From IMG/VR virus record IMGVR_UViG_3300005523_000006, positions 1-33,037 of that record: 33,037 nt of DNA; one strand, 5' to 3'. Within the stretch, counting starts at the first letter, position 1; every line of letters begins with the position of its first letter. The notes under the pieces are model-generated. The model searched no databases, was not told the DNA's origin, and was given only the letters and a program-made list of their open reading frames with translations. The position numbers were made by a program, and so were the translations under genes. This document shows, one piece after another, positions 20,701 to 26,183 of the stretch. Source of the stretch: a virus.

Positions 20701-22229
20701 TAAATTGTTCCATTCACTAGTGGATCTGTGTCGTTGGCGAAAATTACTCGCATACCATCCGCAAGTGCAAGTCCATCAACAATATAACCTGTTTGTTTTA
20801 CAACCTGTGAAAAAGCGTCTGTTGTAGTTGTGTCATATAAAGTTACAGACTTTTTAGCAACCTTACCGTGATTGTATAGTTCTAGTCCAGAATCGAATTC
20901 AATAATTGGTCTTTTCGCTCTGTCATTTTCATCTAGGACAGGTGTGTACCCACCAACCCTTGCTGTTTCTTCAATAACAGATTTGTGAAACCATCTATTA
21001 TATCTCGACCAAGCATTTTGATCACGTGAGTCTCTTTTGATTGTAATGTAATCTTTATCCTTAGGAGTATAAAATGATTTCGCATATGGCCTTGTGTCAT
21101 ATCCTACTGTGTCATAAAGTATTGTGGTTTCTTCAGAATATGATGCTGGTGTAATTAAATCATCTACGTCTGTAAGGGTAATGTTTTCTCCCACACCTTC
21201 CACATAGTATTGTTTGTCTTTGTACTCCGGAGCAACTATGTTGTCATCAAATTTTATTTTCATTCCATTTGATAAATCTAATGTTCTTAAACTGTAATTT
21301 TTTACCCCAACGATATCATCTTGTGGTTTTATTTTCGCAGTAGATGTTACGTCTTTGATTTGTAATATACCATACATAGAATCATGATTGCCGCATTGGT
21401 AGTACAATGTTGCAGGTCCAGTTGCAGGAACTGTGAATGTTACAGTACCATAGTCTGTTCCGTTGTTTGTTACACCAGTTGAATAAATTGTTGACGTCGA
21501 ACCGTCTTCACTAATTTTTGATTTATAAGGTTCTGTCATTATCCATAAAGGATGACCTTTTGCGTTTACTTCAAATTTATAAGTGTTTCCTCTGTATAAA
21601 GTTAATATAGGATTTCTTTCATTCTCTCTGTGTGGCAAGTGCCAAGCACCTAATGAACTACCATCATCAGGCCATGCTTCAACTTTATATTCTGCAACTG
21701 CATTCGGTCCAACTGAATCTAATGATATTACACTAGGTCCAATCGGCATCCAATAGTATTCTCTGTAATTGATTAACTTGTCATAATCTATTGCTGGATT
21801 CCAAGAGTAAACATTTTCTTTTGAAATTCTATCATGATTATCTATGTTACCACCTAAAAATTTTATTTGATTAATATAATCGTCGTATGTTCCTGTAAAC
21901 TTGACTTGGTCCTCAGGATTAAGTGATGTTGTATCTCTATCTGTGTAAGTTACCGCTGGCTCCAATTGATAAGCCATTCTGTCTCTTGACGTAGCAGAAA
22001 TATATCTGTCTGTTTCTTTCCTTGTGCTGGCATCTTGTCTGCCTATGAAACCATCAAGTCTTTCTAATGCTCCTTTTTGTACTAGAGGATCTAATGTACT
22101 TCCTAAAAATCTTTGGTTGGAGTCTGTTCTATAAAAGGCAGGTAGATGTTGTACAGTTCTTTTGTATTCATTCTTGCCCTGTTTGACAACTTCGTTATTT
22201 GTTAATGAATTGATTTGTCTATCTGCCAT
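9372..22229 (-). CDS. Giant baseplate/adhesin protein in the gp7 position (4285 aa)
   Basis: An uninterrupted frame of 4285 codons follows gp6, its ATG sharing one base with the gp6 stop. In T4 this slot belongs to gp7 (about 1030 aa). The N-terminus (HLPAFYRTDSNQRFLG, then RLDGFIGRQDASTR) looks like a baseplate attachment region. Residues about 200-295 form a cupredoxin-like domain (His226, Cys279, His282, Met285). Around residues 1760-1795, FYQGYIREKGTKNAIDRLLK recalls the gp7/tail-protein-I segment YDFYSTKGIEASYKFL. Residues about 2090-2545 are FG-GAP-type propeller repeats. About residues 3210-3355 hold GSGYEVAPEV/GSNYTTTPTV repeats. From about 3509 to the end are GDGST-type modules. It is likely a wedge protein fused to peripheral adhesin parts. 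The reading frame shows no break, so a single polypeptide is expected unless it is processed. Confidence 0.85.
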   Translation of the reverse strand: MADRQINSLTNNEVVKQGKNEYKRTVQHLPAFYRTDSNQRFLGSTLDPLVQKGALERLDGFIGRQDASTRKETDRYISATSRDRMAYQLEPAVTYTDRDTTSLNPEDQVKFTGTYDDYINQIKFLGGNIDNHDRISKENVYSWNPAIDYDKLINYREYYWMPIGPSVISLDSVGPNAVAEYKVEAWPDDGSSLGAWHLPHRENERNPILTLYRGNTYKFEVNAKGHPLWIMTEPYKSKISEDGSTSTIYSTGVTNNGTDYGTVTFTVPATGPATLYYQCGNHDSMYGILQIKDVTSTAKIKPQDDIVGVKNYSLRTLDLSNGMKIKFDDNIVAPEYKDKQYYVEGVGENITLTDVDDLITPASYSEETTILYDTVGYDTRPYAKSFYTPKDKDYITIKRDSRDQNAWSRYNRWFHKSVIEETARVGGYTPVLDENDRAKRPIIEFDSGLELYNHGKVAKKSVTLYDTTTTDAFSQVVKQTGYIVDGLALADGMRVIFANDTDPLVNGTIYDVAFVTAGDSTQVISLTKATDGTPSANDSIFIEFGTAHQGKTLYYDDSTSRWADAQQKTKLNQQPLFNLHDEQHVDLDDPIKYPSSTFAGAEIFSFATSDSAVEDTVLGIKVKYETINNVGNIVFKSDHTSDSFTYKLGKGTVSKRLASGHLHYSTLAKVTNYLGPWVKRTSKSKQRVIRTYIVDSTETQLFAIDFYKDSSSLTDLEVSVKVNGVRKTINTDYTLVDGTTNKYVKFNKELTEGDQIRIAGYSSAKKIKDKGIYEVPENLSINSENASLGTFTYGQILKHVQDIFDKNQDVTGQIPGTSNLRDKPDAKLKGGTILQHEGSLIPAIFSLVDRESNFVSAIDYANLEYEKWYSAFLTHATDTAYEGVARDRVDEIVTAITQGRTSSFPFFYEDMLGWGENVSTRTHTVAGSSQTDYAIDSQFDITKLSNRAVYIYLNDELLILGTDYTFSTVDDSITVTRSLAEGDKIVIKDYSDTKGSYLPPSPTKLGMYPKYKPEIISDDTYITTTNMIRRHDGSFIKAYGDERDDLIIELERRIYNNIKTEYDSTLTNISDVMPSVFTSTDFTLGEINDVMASDFHVWAGRNNVQYINNTTFSEGSPFTYNYANSTDRIKKEKLPGYWRAIYKYFYDTDAPHVRPWEMLGHSEKPSNWDKTYGTAPYTSGNDVLWTAIATKTGRYGKPDIKNYLPVDASGNLLDPISAGLIDVLDIPGRRSSWKFGDQAPQETAWIRSSAYPFTVMKTLALTQPARFFSNMFDPSRQSTNIAGNQIDTETEIRRSLKNAKYHLQTITDNATGETTTYLTAGYQPIIVNYLISKNLDADTFYYKKMSNITTQLTYKLGGFTDKDNLKVLTDSVSPGSTSGSKFIPDENYKILFRTSNPVQSFTYSGVLIEKNTDVSHDGSTLLGGYKVLGYSTVKPYFKFKYPVKTSIGNKLKVEGSVEVVTYNDFKDTVQTIPYGYIFDTIQEVADFLLGYGSYLEEQGFKFNKYSNEIKETLNWQNAVKEFLFWTTQEWAPGSAITVSPAAQGFELDTENSIVGKLRNLAGDYSLLDAGGRKIPIRQVSTKRIGKTFDIEIKDENTGLYNIILNTVQKEHIIIFDNKTVFADIIHEPTTGFRQQRLKVVGWKTGGWNGDYYAPGFMFDSANVTYWTANTDYKIGDSVEYQGKFYVAKINHGSGNKFDNANWILKNAKPRAQLIPNFDYKISQFNDFYNLETNNFDESQQKLAQRLIGYQSRDYLENLFVNDVSQYKFYQGYIREKGTKNAIDRLLKAKYEEQDISLDLYPEWMLKTGQFGNVDRIENIQIRLDDDKITANPNSFELLNTSNETVEYARSDAIVKSDMFYKPVDYDASKTFSRLDYTKEGVTRDHAQVYKTAGYPQVEHVHHTAFNEVDLLKLDVTKVTQNELIWVANKSNNDWDVYRLTNQDYKIKNLQRINDATQLEITFTDSHGLSAGTTTSLADYFAITNAKTPSLNGVYEVFSVVDHKTIVIDFALNTPFVENVSDESTADSFGNVYKFISVRFNSIDNVNDLLKYSDYQDEKPAVGYTGDRIWTDADHSGLWRVYQKQDPYNIKVQLSPDSSTAEQNFGQQIVARNDGRTVVVSSPGDGQGKINFLFRREATSGSVFETQSTITTTAGNDSTGKLGESLSMSTDENFVVAGGPYTNSLGSDGSTRFADAGLIKTFVWNPSTFKYGTLSTLLPPVDAASQNFGWAHKITESGTSSTRDTAQKYLFVSAPGHSSDKGRVYVYTWGVGSDGSTYDRWTKDYTLEAPAGGSGQRFGHRIQANDNGDVLAVSSLAPGNAGKVEIFVRSGADGSSATTFTLTQTLTGVTSDGSTANTAFGDSIAMSKDGNTLIIGAPGVDKSDQADAGAIYYYKWNADGSTNTYTLQQTVNAPDSQTNMKFGTTLAINPAGNRLVIGAESFASPREMNFDAGATTFDLQDTSVVDNNIQSGGAYTATMYNTKFVIDDRLMTDNVSAMDDFGRGVCAIDNSVFVGAPKDDGNVGADGSTKIVNDGTVTIFDLKENGKYAWKNIVTETPLIDISKVGQVFEFDNRSKEIRDHYDLYDPIKGRILGIADREINIKTNWDPAVYNTGDNANTKTPWGREHLGEVWWDLSKVKWLWYEQGSQEYKINNWGKTFPGSSIDIYEWTESLLTPEQYNIQSNTPGGTITGTVLDINKYTVKQQYDSRLDTFVDYYYYWVKDKASMPMDSVVKRNNTVAYIANLIRDPKRYDIKYYAITNRNKFILWNVANLVNGDIILSVDIRSNDYEGDSHSVWKLAREGDKDYRPGTQIETRWWDSLIGSNSAGDKVPDLDLPLNQRYGNNIRPRQSWYIDRFGALKEIIDYANTVLKQRQLVGQINLDNLDSKEPEPTAQSLEWDAIVDTYAELTYINTADLSGTVKYLVKADETSNNFWAIYTWDGSIWSRTKLQTYNTSNYWNYTDWYKEGYSETTLIDKQVTFEYELDGLDLVPGKNVKVTSADTGGWKLFTKTTSGWENTGTENGTIRLSTKLYDYSQDATGFAGQDTFDENFFDQEPAKETRMILTALRDDLFINDLAGEYNTLFFTGLRKVLAEQTYVDWVFKTSFINVKNSVRELDQRKSYETGTDAWIESYIKEVKPFHTKLREYKLTYSGSDTQDGLFSDFDNPPFYDTTTKKIRPLNVDVDTDKLTEYPHQMWNDYHKKYVSSITITSAGSGYEVAPEVTILGGTVGSTGPFQIQGTSSSGATSGSFGYYYPLFTSEQQAKIYDSQNGGSGTAHTHTFDDISGTFYMPTGSTNHAQSNKSGTFKMYVAPNTTSAKATAIIQGGKVTKITLTDTGSNYTTTPTVILTGGLKNGNTPSNTAKAYANLNNDLVRDFDTTIKFDRVSSTSRVKDWTASTYFAYGDLIRHNNQLYKATSAFTSTKDFDDNIGNVYKVRGDEVGLTAADRTKGFYTPGSGMPGNELSQVMTGVDYGGTMVTGLLFSQDQGWDRSGWYDFPWDNYGASNIVTFSGDGSTTQFTFSTAPDSTKVYQVYTKINQTRTKVNVLDPSGTTVDHFRGDGTTKTVTLTSAPADGTLVEFIPFDEDGVLTPTDDRTLDSIVKGGLFTSALGHAPSDILLEGDDFISPDTSYAPEETVPGQMFDTVDIKVYTSPESGVPFISENNYIGDGSTVRFAIGDTPGTLGSVTVSCDGVVKKLTTHYTVDVKNKTITFGSAPANLSVVTIKVFAISGENYRVLDQYTGDGSTVTYTTATSDDFSLDSTASEIYITVDGVPTTQFTTKSVAKRLQVTFNTAPAANAFIQVAGFARTAISTRSYASIRNEELTYDGSTTRMDLTYPAGAIGPFSSLTTVECNGRVLRGPDNTYYIGDGSTYTYGVVSGLDDDSTVDPAKTITNQNQVEVFVNGTPQFYGADYDVDIGNQNITFTVESVPTSSDVICISTLVDNQYFIDGSNPTSVILIPSRITTPYSLTAGDKLSITTFNNALGMKHRREVLEGRTNGIFKLRFEPLNASYTYVWLNGQQLIQGKDFMLSGNTITVYGITIVASDRLDVLYFAMESATGATGFRIFKDMLNRTFYKRINKNATTELTQDIVDGDKTIVVKDGSILSTPDITANAPGVIFIDKERIEYFTKTNNRLGQLRRGTLGTGIKAHGSGAEVVDASGTQTIPYADTVHTNTFTGDGSTQTFALSQTPASASELDIFIGGQRLLLTSEDGSTINYSVDGSTTAVTLSTAPASGTQVKILHKKGQVWYTGKDGNPANGKGLQASTTQQARFIADEPTNAPE
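14600..15960 (-). repeat. FG-GAP-type beta-propeller repeats within the giant protein
   Basis: Residues about 2090-2545 show repeated blades with FG or KLG starts, a DG or NG turn and a GAP/SAP end: NFGQQIVARNDG then VVVSSPGDG; KLGESLSMSTDENFVVAGGP; NFGWAHKITESG then LFVSAPGHS; RFGHRIQANDNGDVLAVSS; AFGDSIAMSKDGNTLIIGAPG; KFGTTLAINPAGNRLVIGA; DFGRGVCAIDNSVFVGAP. That is seven units, enough for one closed propeller like those of integrin alpha chains. It is likely a protein- or glycan-binding head. Confidence 0.75.
21330..21640 (-). other. Cupredoxin-like domain of the giant protein
   Basis: Residues about 200-295 read as a small beta-sandwich: LTLYRGNTYKFEVNAKGHPLWI, split here around His226, then GTVTFTVPATGPATLYYQ and CGNHDSMYGILQI. 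His226, Cys279, His282 and Met285 occupy the order His-Cys-His-Met of type-1 copper sites, with the last three packed as C-x2-H-x2-M. Copper binding is inference; the spacing before Met is shorter than in plastocyanin. Confidence 0.6.
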
Positions 22230-25200
22230 TAGTATCCTGCCCCACTACTGCCGGAACTTGATCCCGAACCTGATGTAGTAGAGCCTGACACTGTTGATCC
22301 TGTAGAAGTGTTTGTAGTAGTTGTTGATGTGCTTGTGACTACTGTACCAGAAGCAGAAAGTTGATTGGCTCCTAGTGCTGAAATAATCGAAACATCATTA
22401 ACGGTGGCCCCACTAATAAAAATTTCATCTGCCGCTGAATCTATCTGGAACAGAGACCCAAAACCCTGTCCTGATTGATTTGGCACTATCACCACTGTAA
22501 GTAGATCTGGCGCTAGTGCGTTATGAACATAAGCGGCTAATTCTGTAAAATAAAAAGTATCTCCAAAGTCCCAATTATCTAATGCGAAAAATTCATTTAT
22601 CGCGGCAATCACTCTTGTTTTTATGACTGCATCTGTAACATTTGTTTTTAAATTTTTAACAACTTTAAAAGTTGCTTGTAATTCTTCATCAGCCTGTGTT
22701 CCAAATAATATTTTGTATTTTACAGGGTGGTAAATTATTTGATCTGACAATGATTTCAATGGGTTAAGTATACCTGAATAACTTATCCTCAATTGATTAG
22801 AAGTCGACGGCGTTGGCAATGTGCCACCATCCTGTAACCATATTCTATATAAATTGTCATATGTTCTTTCAAGCATATACACATCAATAATATTTGATAC
22901 ACTAGGGTCTATCCTAGTTTCCTGTCCAGCATTATGTTTGTATTGGAAATCAATACTGCTTCTTCCTCTTCTTGCTATGTAATCTGTTGTTGTTGATAAT
23001 GTGTTTGATGTTGCATCATATTTTTTAACAACATCCTCTGCAGAATCATAAAAATAAAACAACTGTCCGTCTGTATAAGTCGACGTGCTTAATGTAATGT
23101 CAGACTCATTTTGAGTTGTAACAAAATTTGATGATGCATAAGGTCTAAATCTTGATATGTTATTGTATGAAATGTATTTTTCTTGGAATATAAATTTTGT
23201 AGAAACACTTGTATCAGGTTCAACAATTATGTCAAATATTTCAGGATTGTCTACAACACCATCGTCATCGTTATCAAAAAATCCTACTTTAACTTTTCTA
23301 TTGTCCTGGAACCCATCTGATTCTGTAACAGTATCTACTACTTGCCATTTGATTGGATATCCAACTGCATTTCCTGTAGAAACAATCGAATTTGTTTTTA
23401 AAATTTTAACTGTGTCCTTAACACTAGTTCCTAATTTGTAATCATAAATTTTTTCTTGTGCATCATAATGAAACTTATTTTGCGATTCTGATTCAAAGAT
23501 GTAATCTAACTTTCTGTATTGAACAGTGTAAGTATTTCCATCATTTGTAAATTTGAACCACCAACTTGCATCTGCGTTTGTTCCTGCTGTCGACCCTTGG
23601 TTAGTTAAGTCAAACACAGAACTTGAACTTAGGTTTGTTGACGTTATAACTTTCCATGTTTCTGAATCCCAATCATATCTCAATCCAAATTCTTCATATG
23701 CTTCTATTCTGTCAAGCATATCTGTTTCTAAATCCGATGAAAAAGAAGTTGTAAAGTTTGGAATTATAGCATTAACAACTGCACCATTCGGTACAATATT
23801 ATTCAGTGTTACAGGACCTGCACCTGACTCTAAATTTCCTACACCACTGTTTGCTCCATCTCCTACCACTGCACCAATTTTTGCCCATGATCTATCCTCA
23901 CTATCTTCAGTTGTTGATGTGACCAACACACCATTCAAAAATCTTCTTGTATCAGGAGATGTAAATTTTATTAATGCACCTGTCTTAGCATATTTTAAGT
24001 TAGAAGTTGCAAAGTCTCCTAGCACCAATGGACCACTTGATTTGATGTACCCAGTATTAGTGTTTGTTGCTGTTGTTGTACTGTTCCAAGTTGCAGATAG
24101 TGTGCTTACATCTTTTGTGCCGTATTTGAAATAGTAGAATTGTCTAGCATATGGCGTTTTTAATTTTGCTTCAACATTAGAGTCTAATGTAGATTGAATA
24201 TCGTTCCTGTTATTAAATGTAAAAGTAAATTTTTGTGTCGATTCTTCTCTGTATAATATACCGTCCTCAGCGAAAACACTTACATTTGAATAAGCACCTG
24301 TTGGATCTAAAACTTCTTTTGCTCTTGAAATACCTGATGCAGATCTGTTTACAGATTTAACTTTAATAATTTCCTGAGACGCTGAAAGAGGTACAACTTG
24401 ATAATCTTCAGCAGTAATCATTCTGTTTTGTGAATAGTATACTTGTCCTGCTTTTTCTTTAATCGAATCATTGGATTCAGATGCCGCGGCATTGTATACA
24501 GATGCTTGTAAACTTAATGTAATTGTGATTGTTTGTTGTCCACCATTTGCATCTATGTAAGGTATTGCAACAGTTATGTTTTGCATATCTGCCGGTTGTA
24601 TAGCAAATTTGGCATTATCACTTGTTCTGTAAAATGTTTTAAACGATCCTAAAGGTAAATTTGAAAAATTTCCATCACCAAATACTAAATCTACTCCATC
24701 ATTGGCTTTGGTTACAACATTGTAAATATTTCTTTCAGATTTGGACAATGAATTATAAATTGCGTTGTTGCCAGATAAAGATGGAACTTGTTTCCATTCT
24801 CGTGTGATTTGTCCAAATTGATCCAATTGATACAACCAAACGTCACTGTTGTTGATGTTTGATAAATCCAAAGGTTGAATATAATTTGTTATAGCAGTAT
24901 CAACTGTAAAACTTTGTTGTTGCATTCTTCCTTGTTTGAACAAGAAGAAAAATCCTGTGTTATTTGAACTGTCACCTGATCCATCACTTCTGTAAGTGTA
25001 AGTAATGCCCGTTCCTTCTACTGGTCTCGCTTCATAAATTGATTCTGACTCTTCAATTGTAGATGACACAATTTCAAAATCTCTATTGACTCCACCGACG
25101 CTCGATGTAAAATTAAACATTGGCAAATCTACTTGATTTGAACTTAACGTATAAACTTCTGTGTCAATGCCTCCGATTTTTTTTGACTCTCTTGGATTTC

Positions 25201-25711
25201 CAAAAAGTTGTCCCGACTGGTTTGCCGCATTTAATATTGAAATAAATTGTTCTCTGTAATTTGAATTGGCCGAATCGTTCCATAACACTGTTTGATTTGA
25301 TAGATTGGCTCCTGACGAATCTCTAACATCTTGCGTTGTAGATATAGCATCTATTTTCAATAGTCCAGTTGCTGGTTGGTTTCTTTTTGCATTATAGTTT
25401 ATTAATCTTGCCAATCGTAAAATAGAATTTCTTCTTTCTGCTGTTTCTAGAAAGTTTTCTCTGGCATTTAAATCAACTCTAAAAGATAAAGCCTGTGCTA
25501 TGTAGGCGATCAAATCTAATAGTGCAACATATTCAGAACTTTCAACAAAATCATTGAAATCATCTGGATAATTTTCTTTGAGATATGCCACCATTGTCCT
25601 ACGAAGTGTTTCAAAATCGTAAGATTTGAAGTCCGCTTGTTGGAAAGATTGGTAAATTTTTCGCCAATCCTCGGCAACTAATAATCTGTTTTGTCTATCT
25701 GTTGTGGCCAT
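22229..25711 (-). CDS. 6: Baseplate wedge protein gp6 (1160 aa)
   Basis: This is the gp6 / baseplate-J type wedge component that in T4 forms the ring around the hub. The N-terminus is typical: LLVAEDWRKIYQSFQQADFK, then LRRTMVAYLKENYPDDFNDF, EYVALLDLIAYIAQALSFR and DLNARENFLETAERRNSILR. The C-terminal half has FKVVKNLKTNVTDAVIKTRV and FFALDNWDFGDTFYFTELAAY, the usual closing region with the VVIVPNQSG strand. At 1160 residues it is much longer than T4 gp6 (660), with an enlarged middle. It ends in a 35-residue Ser/Thr/Gly tail closing AGY. It follows gp25 across a 44-base gap containing a TATAAATA box, and its stop overlaps the giant gene start (TAATG). Confidence 0.9.
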   Translation of the reverse strand: MATTDRQNRLLVAEDWRKIYQSFQQADFKSYDFETLRRTMVAYLKENYPDDFNDFVESSEYVALLDLIAYIAQALSFRVDLNARENFLETAERRNSILRLARLINYNAKRNQPATGLLKIDAISTTQDVRDSSGANLSNQTVLWNDSANSNYREQFISILNAANQSGQLFGNPRESKKIGGIDTEVYTLSSNQVDLPMFNFTSSVGGVNRDFEIVSSTIEESESIYEARPVEGTGITYTYRSDGSGDSSNNTGFFFLFKQGRMQQQSFTVDTAITNYIQPLDLSNINNSDVWLYQLDQFGQITREWKQVPSLSGNNAIYNSLSKSERNIYNVVTKANDGVDLVFGDGNFSNLPLGSFKTFYRTSDNAKFAIQPADMQNITVAIPYIDANGGQQTITITLSLQASVYNAAASESNDSIKEKAGQVYYSQNRMITAEDYQVVPLSASQEIIKVKSVNRSASGISRAKEVLDPTGAYSNVSVFAEDGILYREESTQKFTFTFNNRNDIQSTLDSNVEAKLKTPYARQFYYFKYGTKDVSTLSATWNSTTTATNTNTGYIKSSGPLVLGDFATSNLKYAKTGALIKFTSPDTRRFLNGVLVTSTTEDSEDRSWAKIGAVVGDGANSGVGNLESGAGPVTLNNIVPNGAVVNAIIPNFTTSFSSDLETDMLDRIEAYEEFGLRYDWDSETWKVITSTNLSSSSVFDLTNQGSTAGTNADASWWFKFTNDGNTYTVQYRKLDYIFESESQNKFHYDAQEKIYDYKLGTSVKDTVKILKTNSIVSTGNAVGYPIKWQVVDTVTESDGFQDNRKVKVGFFDNDDDGVVDNPEIFDIIVEPDTSVSTKFIFQEKYISYNNISRFRPYASSNFVTTQNESDITLSTSTYTDGQLFYFYDSAEDVVKKYDATSNTLSTTTDYIARRGRSSIDFQYKHNAGQETRIDPSVSNIIDVYMLERTYDNLYRIWLQDGGTLPTPSTSNQLRISYSGILNPLKSLSDQIIYHPVKYKILFGTQADEELQATFKVVKNLKTNVTDAVIKTRVIAAINEFFALDNWDFGDTFYFTELAAYVHNALAPDLLTVVIVPNQSGQGFGSLFQIDSAADEIFISGATVNDVSIISALGANQLSASGTVVTSTSTTTTNTSTGSTVSGSTTSGSGSSSGSSGAGY

Positions 25712-25727
25712 AATACTTTAATAATGA

Positions 25728-25735
25728 TATTTATA
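25728..25735 (-). promoter_or_regulatory. Late promoter TATAAATA before gp6
   Basis: An exact T4-type late promoter box lies in the 44-base gap between gp25 and gp6, ending 16 bases before the gp6 start. The gap is the largest in the minus-strand block, and the box is read by the gp55-type sigma. It would restart late transcription at gp6 and the giant gene. Confidence 0.7.
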
Positions 25736-25755
25736 GTATTAATTATATGCGTACT

Positions 25756-26169
25756 TTAAGATAGGCGTAACAACGAGTTTTCGTCGAAGTTAAAGGATAG
25801 TTTTTCTGTGATGTTAAGTGGAACATACGTGATAGAAGCCTGTATTGCGATTCCTTTATCGGCTTCTCTCACAGTGATTTCATTGGTAGATATACGAGGA
25901 TCAGCATTCAAATTAGCAGTAACATCTTCAAGTATTGCGTCTTTGAGTGATTCCGTAAATGGTTCAAATATTGCATCATAAATGATAGTGCCAAATTCTG
26001 GATTTTCAACACGTTCACCCTTACGCACTGAAAGTCTATTAATTAAATCTTGTTTTGCAACTTCAAAATCATATATCTTAAAATTTTGTTGGTCCGCTCG
26101 AGACGAAAACCCTTTGAACGTTATCGTTCCCCCGCCTTTGCTATTTGATGAATTAGAACCGTATGCCAT
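25756..26169 (-). CDS. 25: Baseplate wedge protein gp25 (137 aa)
   Basis: The length is close to T4 gp25 (132 aa). The family core is clear: FEVAKQDLINRLSVRKGERV followed by ENPEFGTIIYDAIFEPF, then LKDAILEDVTANLNADPRI, and closing strands ITVREADKGIAIQASITYV. gp25 is the lysozyme-like-fold sheath-initiating wedge component conserved in contractile tails (TssE in type VI secretion). It pairs with gp6 and gp53. It starts 14 bases after the spike gene stop, and an AATAAATA element lies in that gap. No Shine-Dalgarno site is visible. Confidence 0.92.
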   Translation of the reverse strand: MAYGSNSSNSKGGGTITFKGFSSRADQQNFKIYDFEVAKQDLINRLSVRKGERVENPEFGTIIYDAIFEPFTESLKDAILEDVTANLNADPRISTNEITVREADKGIAIQASITYVPLNITEKLSFNFDENSLLRLS

Positions 26170-26175
26170 TTGTAA

Positions 26176-26183
26176 TATTTATT
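26176..26183 (-). promoter_or_regulatory. Late-promoter-like box AATAAATA before gp25
   Basis: The minus strand reads AATAAATA in the 14-base gap between the spike gene and gp25, six bases before the ATG at 26169. This copy does not include a stop codon, so it is the best evidence that the element is selected for and not a side effect of TAA stops. Confidence 0.4.

Noticed and set aside
9372-22229. Possibility that the giant frame is an assembly artefact from repeated modules
   Set aside because: The repeats are diverged at DNA level and the domains differ along the length, so false joining of identical repeats is unlikely; no stop or frameshift is seen.
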